A DNA stretch of 45,079 nucleotides. Source: Lenisia limosa. Taxonomy: Eukaryota; Breviatea. Location: NCBI GenBank assembly GCA_001655205.1, contig LPNZ01008746.1, positions 1-45,079 on the forward strand, given 5' to 3'. Shown here one piece after another: positions 24,601-34,200 of the stretch. The notes below the pieces were generated by a model that was not told where the DNA came from, ran no database searches, and saw nothing but the letters and a program-made list of their open reading frames with translations. The position numbers were made by a program, and so were the translations under genes. Within the stretch, counting starts at the first letter, position 1; each line of letters begins with the position of its first letter.

Positions 24601-25260
24601 CAAAAATCGTATTTGTATCAGGCAACAAAAGACAACATACAAAAATGTCTCACATGATAATAGCATGGCTGAGTATCCTGAAAATGCCATAGCTTTGATG
24701 TAAAAGTTAACATCTAACGTGGCAGTCGAGAATGGAAGACATTCACTCGTGTCACTTGGGACTGTTGTGCAAAGGTCACCTGAGAGTTACTTCATTGAAC
24801 ACGGTGCATATTGCAATTCATTTTCAAGCAATGACAAAAAAACGTCATAGAAACTTCATGGCTACTCCAACCATTCATTTTGGTCGATATACTCACTGCT
24901 CTCTCGTCACGAGCTCCACTACTCTACGGCAATCAAATTTGCGAATTAGATAAGAAAAAAATGCAACTATTACGTAATATATGTATATGTAGTTAAATGA
25001 TACAATAAAATGCAAATGATGCGCACTAATCACCACTGTCAAATATGTAGTATTATTCTATTGGTGTAATCGAAACGTTCATTGATGTCACAGTATTACA
25101 TATTGACACGATAGAGTGAAAACCTGATTCTCATGCAGAGAAATAAAGCGATATGTGAAGGTATGTTAACGTTAAAAAACTCTTTCATTTCACCCTGCCT
25201 TACCAAAGCAATGCCGAGAAGAAGACATACCAATAGCATTATATCGACAAGTCGAAGCAT
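12652..25260 (-). CDS. Giant multi-domain membrane protein: signal peptide, RCC1-like repeats, IPT/TIG, GCC2/GCC3, multi-pass C-terminus
   Basis: About 55 exons, most joined with consistent phase, give roughly 1,500 residues. Exon 1 (25260-25204) encodes MLRLVDIMLLVCLLLGIAL, a clear signal peptide. Next come RCC1-like repeats (about 24779-22533), beta-rich segments with IPT/TIG character (about 22431-19639), a linker exon (19499-19284), GCC2/GCC3-like Cys repeats (19093-16623), several hydrophobic helices (16547-13532) and a short tail ending in TGA at 12652. The C-terminal part carries landmarks of a widespread but poorly characterised protist membrane-protein family: ALFSKIELNWPTYV, SYMCYQGTHLLNLPIAI and RYGFLYTRFRREAYQWE. 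An extracellular adhesion or sensory role is plausible from the architecture; ligand and signalling are unknown. Weak joins: exons between 25204 and 24779, 24010 to 23435, and the exon near 15858-15888. See the four sub-entries. Confidence 0.8.
13532..16547 (-). other. Multi-pass transmembrane region of the giant membrane protein
   Basis: Exons 16547-16425, 16147-16060, about 15888-15858, 15773-15679, 15509-15445, 15357-15233, 15092-14974, 14875-14754, 14570-14414, 14362-14252, 14080-14033, 13845-13821 and 13660-13532 join in phase. Hydrophobic helices include LLLMALGLTSFVLVLLIIGF, VPLYTTCVVLVGYAATKC, ISTILFISVLLYIPYSGFVL, IAIIACILIVIGIPLSVYIC, IIFVIALTFM and LFLISLMIVGLIIANLLYIF. Between helices 2 and 3 is a Ser/Thr/Pro-rich loop. 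FFDCTVQKDGTLTLDAAPSY followed by MCYQGTH reproduces the FdC..dG...L.aDPs..Cy.g.H signature of the protist family. I count six to eight membrane segments. Confidence 0.82.
16623..19093 (-). other. GCC2/GCC3-like cysteine-rich repeat region
   Basis: Thirteen phased exons (19093-19043, 18930-18828, 18696-18562, 18454-18380, 18317-18217, 18092-18012, 17872-17815, 17575-17475, 17375-17283, 17159-17086, 16915-16838, 16686-16623 and one joining segment) encode repeats such as CDPCPLGTYKALRDK, CICRKGFSFDPTKGTCDPCP, CIQCPLGTYSSEYNQAPCDE and CFCKEGLF. The CxxCPxGTY and CxCxxGF patterns are those of ephrin-receptor-like GCC2/GCC3 domains. Exon borders tend to fall once per repeat, suggesting growth by exon duplication. 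Confidence 0.85.
19284..22431 (-). other. Beta-sandwich region with IPT/TIG-like domains
   Basis: Exons from 22431-22312 to 19499-19284 join almost throughout in phase 0. The pattern MVECKIPSVTEPKTMAVSIV followed by NDIEDPNSFVSFEILDPQ recalls IPT/TIG domains (VxCxxPs...vxVsvsnD...fxf.dP), and so does APFIFYDPPNISLSP. The segment VHGDVVTTNEQGVAIFDSLM looks like an Ig-like or invasin-type strand pair. Assignment is by eye; fold prediction would decide how many domains there are. Confidence 0.6.
22533..24779 (-). other. RCC1-like (probable beta-propeller) region
   Basis: Exons 24779-24654, 24440-24373, 24276-24194, 24053-24010, 23435-23374, 23233-23169, 23033-22942 and 22639-22533 encode RCC1-type strings: AMAFSGYSAMLLS then MWAFGQNTNSQFGTEIPACT; LAGDQIVSLGML; HSAIVFEGGLIETRGSN; FDDSGLIYFAW; NGDLFGAGNYIPRFELVLVN; RLVTVSTEGEVSQIFGDTD. 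The repeated hSxAhhxxGxhaxG.N...LG pattern is the RCC1 signature. I see about five to six repeats; seven would close a propeller, and the region 23900-23440 contains exons I could not place. Confidence 0.68.
23871..23928. repeat. 29-bp tandem duplication (two copies)
   Basis: AAGCTAAATAGTGAAAGGAA followed by ACGTTTTC(T/C) occurs twice head-to-tail, at 23871-23899 and 23900-23928, with one mismatch. A third partial start (AAGCGAAATAT) follows. It lies at or beside an exon of the RCC1-like region, and the duplicated unit contains a possible donor (GTTTCC on the minus strand) and acceptor (TTTAG), so it may duplicate a splice junction. Confidence 0.7.
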
Positions 25261-25669
25261 TATTGCTGTTTGGAATTACATTTAATTGAACATTTTCTGG
25301 AGCATTGATAACATTTTGTTATCTATTTATTTCAGCATAGAATACTGTGTTGAAAAAAGGGAACATGGTACCATGGGGATAAGATCACAATTGGGGAAAC
25401 CTAATGCGGAAAGTGTTGAAGGAGTTCAGATTTAAGGTTACAATCTGCGTTAATATGTTTAAATTTTAGCTCTTAAATCTTAATTATATACAAGAAGAAG
25501 GAGAAAGACTGGAAAGGCAACTCAAAAAGCACCTTATACATAAACCCTGGGTACACAAACTTAATCCTCTGAACTTCTGAACAAAGCAGAAACAAAGAAT
25601 ATCAGCTGGAGAATTGGTGTCAATTTATTGAATAGTTGAAGTATTGAGTTGTTTAATGGTGGTATCCAG
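25261..25669. promoter_or_regulatory. Shared upstream region of the giant membrane-protein gene and the IQ-repeat gene
   Basis: Start of the minus-strand gene is fixed at 25260. The plus-strand gene is first supported at 25670, and its true start is probably within this interval (an ATG at about 25376 opens MGIRSQLGKPNAESVEG, and an exon-like segment near 25497-25550 reads KEKDWKGNSKSTLYINPG). The promoter region may therefore be much shorter than the interval. Confidence 0.35.
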
Positions 25670-28600
25670 GTTGAAGAAGTAGCTGCCTGTTTTTCATGGG
25701 CCAATAGAATGCCGAACACCTTGGCTCTGGCTGCTGCCCTGTATGTTCTGCTTGCTGTTATAAATACAAAATTTATCAATTTACGAGAGGAATACTGATA
25801 GACACCCACCCTTTACCCTTTGCCTTGATCTTTTCAGGACAGTTGAGGAGTCGGTGAATCATCGAGTGTTTTGCTTGGTCGCCTCTCAGATGACTCATAA
25901 TGTTGGTGATTTGAACTTTTAAATTTTTTGAAATGGAATTCGAGGGGATAGTCTTGGGGTTTTTTTTTTTTTGTATTTCATTCCTTGTATTCACACATTT
26001 AATATAACAAATCATGTACTGTTTTGTTAAAAATAGTACAATCTTCTGCATCGCACAGTCAATCTTTCCTCTCTGCTGTTATACTTCAGGACAAATGGAA
26101 GGAAGTTTCTCGTACTGAGGATGATATGGGGCACTTCATTGAGTTTATGGTACGTGAGCCTTCTTCAGACATTCCTAATGGGGAGGGGGCGAGTTATCTT
26201 TCTTAAAAATCGAAATATACAATGTGCATACGTAAATATTCTTATATCTTGGTTGAGTCAGTCATTACTTATTGAGTCATAAATGGATTTCTTGACACTT
26301 ATTTAGTTTAGACAAACCTTGAGCTGGTATCACCACCATCGTTCTGCATGCTTTCTTTAGTAGCAGGAACTACCACCATCGCCAAAGGGGTTGGTTAACA
26401 AAACACAGTATTTTCTCAATGCGGTTTTGTTTGCCAAGTTTATTGCGTTCTTCTTCGCTTTTATTAATTCTGATTTCAATTGGCAATTTCAACATGTGTC
26501 TTGGTCTTTGTTACCATATATAGTTGCTGGATTTGGATGAAATTGCGGTGCGCAAGTCGCATAAAGTTCCCCTGCTGTTTGTTGGGTTGCCATCATCACA
26601 TACCCCTTTCTTTCTTATCCTCAAGACCATATCGCGGGGCAGCCCCAATTGCGGAAGTTCAGATCTACTACGTCGGAGGTGGCTACCTCTACGACATCAT
26701 GCGTTGGGGGGGGGGGGGGNNNNNNNNNNNNNNNNNNNNNNNNNNNNNNNNNNNNNNNNNNNNNNNNNNNNNNNNNNNNNNNNNNNNNNNNNNNNNNNNN
26801 NNNNNGATTACTCATTTTTACATGTTTATGAAGTAATAGATAAATACCAAGAGTTTGATCCTATTTATTTTTTGAAAAGTTTGGTGGATTTTATTTCGGT
26901 TCACAGAAGAATCCTCAATATACCCCCCGCCCCGATACTCCCAGCTTGGTTTTTGTCTCTTTATTATGACGTTATGGAGATACATCTTTTATTCACCTCT
27001 TCAGAACCCACCCGACTTGCTGCTCTACAAGCTTCGGTTTGTGGTGTTTTATGACACTACCAATGGCAGATATGCATGATCTATGGAAAATATAGGTTAC
27101 AAAAAAACTATAATGTAGTATTTCGTCAAGACTATGCTGTGTATCCGTTATACAGTAATGTATATGTAGTATGCATACATGATTTTATACATGTGATGTG
27201 TATTTATCTCCCCTATTGTTCCAAATGTCGTTCCTCAGTGCTTAGCAAATACCAAAATCCAGGCACAGTTTGCGCTCAAATTCTTTGGTTTCATTTTGGG
27301 ATGTGATAACATATCGATATGTATATCATTTGTTACCATCATATGATATGTAGTATTAGAGCTTCACTTTCGGTTCCAAAAAAGACTGAATTCTCTCTCA
27401 ATCCTCAATAACTAGTTTTTTTGCCAGATATTTTATTGTATTTCTCACCTCTCTATATCATATAATATGTGAAAAACAGTCTATTTGTTTCAGATTAGCT
27501 TTTGAAGTTGGTTTTAACGTTAAAGGCTGAAGATCGTACCTCACGACTGAGGCAGATTGCTGCTGCGGCTGATATTATAACGCAAAATGTGGGTATTGAA
27601 TCTTTAGTTTTTTTTTAAAAAAATTATNNNNNNNNNNNNNNNNNNNNNNNNNNNNNNNNNNNNNNNNNNNNNNNNNNNNNNNNNNNNNNNNNNNNNNNCT
27701 TGTTTTTCTTAATTTTATTTACCCACTATTTCTAACCTGAGAAGGTACTGGATCTCATGACAGACTTCCGAAAGGTGGGTCCTGGATTATGCTTTCTGTT
27801 TCATTTACATATTACGATGACTTAGAATAAGGGATGAAGTATTATTAACGCTATGAAGATTAAAAAATATAAGCCTTTTGACATTTCAGAAAAAGAAATA
27901 CTCACTTCTTCGTGAAACAAGTCACCTTGGGGAAAAGCTAAAGGTTTGTGACTTCTGGAAGTCTTTTTTCGTATTTAGGATGATAATTGATGTCACTAAA
28001 CCAAATATCATATGTACTAACAGCCCATCCCAAAAGGAGGGCGTATATGGAAGGTGAATGCGTGTTATTTTTTACCTGCCTTTTGAGCGATACCCTGAAA
28101 CCTGTTGTGTGCGAAAAAATATATTTCAACTCCATTAGTACCCGAGTCACTTACAATAAACAGGCACATCAAGTAGAATATCAATCTGAACGTGCACAAG
28201 CTGAGGATGCTGTGCCTGCAGTTCACAACCAACTCACTAAGAGGGACGTTGATAGTCTGCTTCCGCCAGGTTGGTGGGATGGTTTTTTTACTGTTGGCTG
28301 AATAAGAAGGGTTATTTATTTCATGGGGTTTTACATCAGTGATATCAGGGCTTCCCTACGGTCCGAAAAAGACCTTTAAAATATCGATACTCATCGAGGA
28401 TTTATCGAGATATCCGGGTTTTTGGGACCGTAGGAAAGCTCTACTGATATCGATTCCAGAACGCGTTGGAATTATTTATGCAAAAACAAAGTTGGTTTAT
28501 TTCTAGGCGGGAGTTATGCTATGACTTCGGGAGGACGAAAACCGTTGTTGCCACCAAAACCAAAAGTTTGTTTTCATCATCGATTGTGTAATATACAATA

Positions 28601-31028
28601 TAATATGATATGCTTGAATCTTTTATTCGGGAATTTTTTAAACTCTATTAATCCTCTTAGGCTCCAAAACCTTCTTCACTGACACCCCAAAAAACAAAGT
28701 AAGAAGGGACGTGAAAATTACTATAAAACTATGCTCAGACATTTTTGAATTTCTTTGGAGTCGTATTCGAAATTTCTGTAGTTTATTATTTATCCCTCTC
28801 CCCCAAGGAACTTACGCCATCGAACACCTTCGCCAATTCGAAGTAAGCCACTCTCCAACGCCCAGCGCAGCAACTCAGTTGAGCCTCTCATTTCGTACCG
28901 AAGGGACGATGACAGTCGCGAGAGCCTGCATTCCAACGGTTCCACCGGGTATCGTCGTCCGGTTGATCGAATGCCGGTCCAGAAAGCCTGGGGAACACCG
29001 AACAAAACCCCGAAAGCAGTGAAGCCAAGACCAAAGAAGATAACAACAGAGCCACGGTCGGCTCTACCGCGGCCGGCACCTAAGTCCCGAAACAGTCGCG
29101 ATAGGCCGTGGAGACAAACAATGAAAAGTCCTCTTCCTCGGATTGAGTCCCGGGTTTGAGGGATTAGGGGGTTTGTTTCGAAGTGTATATTACAGAATGT
29201 TGAGGAATTGAGATAATATTTCAAATCCCTTATCCGCTCTTACTCATTTCCTGTGTAGACTGATGTTCCATCACCAACATCATCACAGTCATCAATACCG
29301 TCACAGCCTTCGCCACAATCATACCGGTCTCAAAGTCAGGTCCAGTCTACTGCTTCTCCAACTCCCACATCTTCGTCTCCACCACCCAAGCAACCAATGG
29401 ATGATGAAGCGGCTGCTGTGGTTATTCAGGTTTGTCCCCCCCCCCCCTGCTTTGTTGATTTTAGTCCAAGAACAATCTGATTCAAGTTTTCTTTTCAAAT
29501 ATATAGAATTTGAAGGTGGATATTAGTCAATTACTCTCTACGCATTTACCATTCACGTTTCAGTCCAATATTAGAGGACGACAAGCTCGAAAGAAAGCTG
29601 CTGCTATCAAGAGAATCCAAGTAGGGGTATCAATCATCTCGCTTTGAAATCATATTGGGTCTGAAGTGGTTGATTGTTTAGGAGTTCGAAAGTCTACCGG
29701 AAGAGGAACAAGAAGCCCAGCAGTTGGCTGCCATCAAACTTCAAGCTGTTGCACGCGGGCGTATTGCGCGTAACAATGCCAATGCTGAGCGCCAATTGAG
29801 AGAAAGGGAAGAAGCTGCTGTCAAACTCCAGGCACTTCATCGTGGAAATATGGCAAGAAAGGAGGCAGATGCTCGCCGTCAGAGTCAAAAAGAGGAAGAA
29901 TGTGCAATAAAGATCCAGAGTGTTGTGCGTGGTAAGCAAGACCGAAAGAAGGTCGAAAGAACACGTATCGCTAATCACTACGAGAGCTTGTCGGAAGAGG
30001 AACGAGCTGATGCAGAAAAGGCGACTGTCAAGATCCAGGCCCACATTCGCGCTCATCTTGCGCGTGCAGAGCTCATGCAACGGAAGGAGGAGAAGGTTCG
30101 AGATGAGGCAGTTGTGAAGATTCAAGCTGTTGCTCGTGGACGCATTGCCCGGAACCAGCTGAAGGAAGAACAGAGTGTGAAGGAAGAAGAACTACTTAAT
30201 TTTGAGGAAATGCCCAAAGAAGAAAAGGAAGAGATGGAAGATGCAGCAGCAAAAATTCAAGCGGTGATGAGGGGAAGGCAAATTAGAAAGGAATTGAATG
30301 AACAGAAGGAAGAAGCGAAGACTGAATCTGAAGAAAAGGAAGAAAAGAAGGAAGAAGAGCTACCTAATTTTGAGGATATGCCCGAAGAAGAAAAGAAAGA
30401 GATGGAAGATGCAGCAGCAAAAATTCAAGCAGTGATGNNNNNNNNNNAAAAGGAAGAAAAGAAAGAGAAAACTGCAGAAAAGATGGAAGAAGAGCTACCT
30501 AATTTTGAGAAAATGTCTGAAGAAGAAAAGAAAGAGATGGAAGATGCAGCAGCAAAAATTCAAGCAGTGATGAGGGGAAGGCAAGTTAGGAAGGAATTAA
30601 ATGAAGAGAAGGAAGAAGTTAAAACACAATCTGAAGAAAAGGAAGAAAAGGAAGAAAAAACTGCAGAAAAGATGGAAGAAGAGCTACCTAATTTTGAGGA
30701 CATGCCCGAAGAAGAAAAGAAAGAGATGGAAGATGCAGCAGCAAAAATTCAAGCAGTGATGAAGGGAAGACAAGGTAGAAAGGAATTGAATGAAGAGAAG
30801 GAAAAAATGAAGACTGAATCTGAAGGAAAGGAAGAAAAGAAAGAGAAAACTCCGGAAAAGACCGAAAAAGGGCTTCCTAATTTTGAGAAAATGTCTGAAG
30901 AAGAAAAGAAAGAGATGGAAGATGCAGCAGCAAAAATTCAAGCAGTGATGAGGGGAAGGCAAGTTCGGAAGGAATTGAATGAAGAGAAGGAAGAAGGAAA
31001 GGAAGGAGAAAGGGTCAAGGCTGAATGA
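25670..31028 (+). CDS. IQ-motif (calmodulin-binding) repeat protein, start not fixed
   Basis: Eleven IQ motifs lie in the C-terminal half, so calmodulin or a related EF-hand protein is the expected partner. Exons: 25670-25740, 25838-25901, 26090-26149, 26524 to about 26585, from about 26626 into the N gap 26720-26805, uncertain ones near 27000 and 27240, then 27526-27588, 27745-27774, 27890-27943, 28164-28269, 28507-28565, 28661-28698, 28808-29153, 29259-29429, 29564-29620, 29682-31028 (TGA). The N-terminal part (EEVAACFSWANRMPNTLALA; PYRGAAPIAEVQIYYVGGGY) is not recognised. The middle (28507-29429) is a Pro/Ser/Arg-rich linker. The first IQ is AAAVVIQSNIRGRQARKK, split by the intron at 29430. 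The last exon encodes 448 residues with ten more, such as AAIKLQAVARGRIARN and AAAKIQAVMRGRQVRKE, embedded in Glu/Lys-rich helix. Role unknown; cytoskeletal or flagellar scaffold is a guess. Confidence 0.8.
27358..27378. repeat. Hairpin element, left half only
   Basis: AGAGCTTCACTTTCGGTTCC followed by AAAAAAGACTGAATT matches the left arm and loop of the hairpin family; no right arm follows within 120 nt. It lies in an intron of the IQ-repeat gene. Confidence 0.5.
28341..28451. repeat. Hairpin element, copy 2 (complete, different arm sequence)
   Basis: The left arm GGGCTTCCCTACGGTCC (28348-28364) pairs with the right arm GGACCGTAGGAAAGCTC (about 28425-28441). The loop holds AAAATATCGATACTCATCG. 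GATATC occurs just outside both ends. The inner arm bases differ from copy 1 (CCTACGG against ACTTCGG) yet remain complementary. It sits in an intron of the IQ-repeat gene. Confidence 0.75.
30180..31010 (+). repeat. In-frame coding tandem repeats of the IQ protein
   Basis: Five units of about 55-70 codons share the core ELPNFEDMPEEEKKEMEDAA then AAKIQAVMRGRQVRKELNEE, followed by a variable Glu/Lys/Ser spacer. The DNA of the core is nearly identical between units (for example GAGATGGAAGATGCAGCAGC recurs in each), so expansion or homogenisation is recent. A 10-N gap at 30438-30447 lies inside the second unit, so copy number in the assembly may be wrong. Confidence 0.88.
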
Positions 31029-31243
31029 AGTATTTAATCAAGGTTTCTTTCGTATATTGTATTTGTATATTGTGATTTATTGTGTAATCAACCTTTCAAA
31101 AAACAAATAACCATTTCTAATCGTGTTCAACAAAGTAAAGTTGTAGATTATAATATCAATTTGGACAATCCCTCAAATAAATATTTGAATAATGCATGCA
31201 CAACCATGTTTGACCCCAAACCCATAGAAATAAAAGAGACAGA

Positions 31244-34200
31244 TTAAACTTGGTTCCATCTTTGGGCAGCGGGGCCGCGAGGAGGAGCACGACTGAAGGG
31301 AATAAGAGAAAATCGACTGAACATGAACCATGATTAAGCTACACCTCCGTTATTTAATGCATGAAGGAGAACCAAGTTAGGAAACCAACACTATATCATA
31401 TGAGGTTAAAGTATGGATAAACTAATAATAAAAATCCACCAACCCTGGTGGGCCTGGGGGAGCTCTGCCTGGAGGTCCAGGGGGGGCTCTTCCAGGAGGT
31501 CCCGGGGGAGTACGTCCTGGGGGTACGCCGCGAGGAGGTCCGGAAGGGGGTCCTCTGGATAGATAAGCACAGAGTGTTGTAACTGCTCTTTGGGTACACA
31601 AAAGCACAGGTGATATAAAAAAAGGAAACCCAAAACAAAACAACACAGCTCTGAGAGCGCTGACCTTGCAGGGGGTTGTCTGGCCTGCGGGGTATGAGTA
31701 AATAATAAAAGTGCAAAAATTGCGGTAAATCAGTACTACACTGTCCATACACTTTTGCAAATGATTGTAAGTTATTCGCAGAATTGATGTAAATCAGAGA
31801 TTGTGAAAATATTCACAAAAAAGGCTTGAAATGATGATTAGAAGATAAGTTGTACTTCGTACTAGAGGAGGCGGCTGTGACCCTGTCATTGATTTTGGAG
31901 CCTTGGATGGCTTGGAAGCCTTCACTGTCTTCACAGGTTTCGGCTGAACTGTTTTTGCGGGTCGTGAAACGGCTACAGCCCCTGACCCAGCACAAAGAGA
32001 CTTCATCCCCCCTGCACGGCCAGCAGCGACCACAAATGCACCAGCACAGACGCCCAGGAAGGCAACACCTGCAAAGACTGCGAGGTAGGCGCCAGTGCTA
32101 CTTGCGAGGAGCGCTGCGAGTGTGAATTATTACAATTCAACCAATGATGTGGTTGAATCCCCCCCTCCTCCCCATCCAGCGCACACTCATCCTTCATTTC
32201 GGGGTCTTCTCCCATATCTACACAAATAAATAGTGAAGGGAGTTCAAAAATAATATAGAATAATGAGACAAAAGCAAAAATGTAAAACGGAGAAGCTCAA
32301 GATCTCTTTCAACATTATTTATGCATTATATTCTGAAGATAAAATCTCATCATACCCACCTCCATAAGTGACAAAATAGAGTTTAGTAGTAGGGAGGTCA
32401 TCTTGGGACGGCTGAGAACTGGCGTGGTTCCATGTATACACCCATCCCGCTGCACCAGAGGGATATTCAATAAAGGGATCTCTCTCACTAGATGGAGGTG
32501 AAACAAATTGCAGAGAAATGACAGCCAGTATCACTATCCAACCTGAAAATGGCTTCCTTGGTGATTTCGATTGTATTGGTAACTGAAAAGCCAGATGTCA
32601 TCTCAGCAAGGTAGTACTTGTGGTCAACTGCTGCCTTTTCTCTGTACCCAACAACTGCATCATCAGCAAGAGAAGAGACTATGCCATCTCCCGGCTTAAT
32701 TTAATCAAAACAAATATAAAACTCCGTAGTCTCCCCCGTGCTCCCCCCCCCCCNNNNNNNNNNNNNNNNNNNNNNNNNNNNNNNNNNNNNNNNNNNNNNN
32801 NNNNNNNNNNNNNNNNNNNNNNNNNNNNNNNNNNNNNNNNNNNNNNNNNNNNNNNNNNNNNNNNNNNNNNNNNNNNNNNNNNNNNNNNNNNNNNNNNNNN
32901 NNNNNNNNNNNNNNNNNNNNNNNNNNNNNNNNNNNNNNNNNNNNNNNNNNNNNNNNNNNNNNNNNTGGAAGCAAATATATTTCTCAGTAGACATTTTCCT
33001 GCTTCAATATTTTACAGGTCATGAAGATATCTTTATCAATTCGGTCCAGCATACTTGTTGACTTTGGTTAATATCAACAATGGCAACGTCATTCGTCGGG
33101 TACGCCTTTGCCTTATCTAGAGAAATGATTATGGTCTAGTGTTCCGCATATGGGACAAGGACGGGAGGTTACATGTTCAAGGAAACTTATACAGTATTAT
33201 ACAGTGACCCGTAAAGTCTTGGCCGATTTGTTATGTGGTTTCCCAAAGAAATTCGGCCAACACTTATCCCGGACACTGTACATGTATTATATGTATGAAC
33301 AACATATAAGTACCTCAAGTACCCCCCCCCCCTTTCTCACCCATGTTGGGAGTGGACACTGCTGCCACAAATCCATAATGTTTGTTTGCAACCATGTCGC
33401 CAAGTCCGCCATTAGTGGCACCGGCCGCGTTGCCGTCGGAGTCCAAGACGTGCGTGTTGTGGTTGAGGAAGAATCCCGTACCTGATGGATGTCAATCTCG
33501 GAATTGGAGGAATAAAGCTCTCATGATCAAATGTACCAATACTCTTATACTATATTCCGATGTAAAATAGATTTGCAATACAGTATGATGAGGCCTGTTA
33601 TCACACAGCCGTGAAAAATAAGAAAATACCCAACATTTATTTATATTTGATACATGTATCACAGAATGTTTCTTTCGTCTCGAATATCTTTCCCAATAGA
33701 AAACGTCGAGTTTATAGGTAGGGTAAATGGAGATACCAACCTGGGTAGGCGTCACTGAGGCACATTACAGCGCTTTCCTTGAGTTCATGATTGTGCGAGG
33801 CGATTTGCCCCATTGAGTGGCTGCATCCCCAGCTGAAACAATGAATTCACAAAAGGTGCTTGCCATATACATACACACATATAGCTACATATGATACACA
33901 GTCTATAATATACAGTGTTAGAGAGCGTGAACATTCACTCATAGTTAGCATTGGGTTTCACTCCAATCCAGAAAATGACTGAATTTTTCAAAAAAATTAT
34001 GGATAGACTGTATGTATTTCGATATTTTACCGATTATTTTCTTGGACTGGAGTGAAGCCCTTGTAAGCATGTATTAATGTAGCCATATCATCTGATATTT
34101 ATTAATTATAATATTATTATGTATGATATAGTATATTACTAAAACTATACATGTAATACATCAAAATAATAATACTGATTATAACATGTAATTAATTGTA

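Noticed and set aside
28790-29224. 144-codon minus-strand ORF across a GC-rich stretch
   Set aside because: It overlaps antisense the phased Arg/Pro/Ser-rich exon 28808-29153 of the IQ-repeat gene.
29694-30125. 143-codon minus-strand ORF
   Set aside because: It is antisense to the strongly coding IQ-repeat exon and reflects its skewed codon composition.
31396-31760. Three overlapping minus-strand ORFs as separate genes
   Set aside because: They are the three frames of one Gly-Pro-Pro exon plus adjoining introns; only the GPPGRAPPG frame connects in phase to the exons on both sides.
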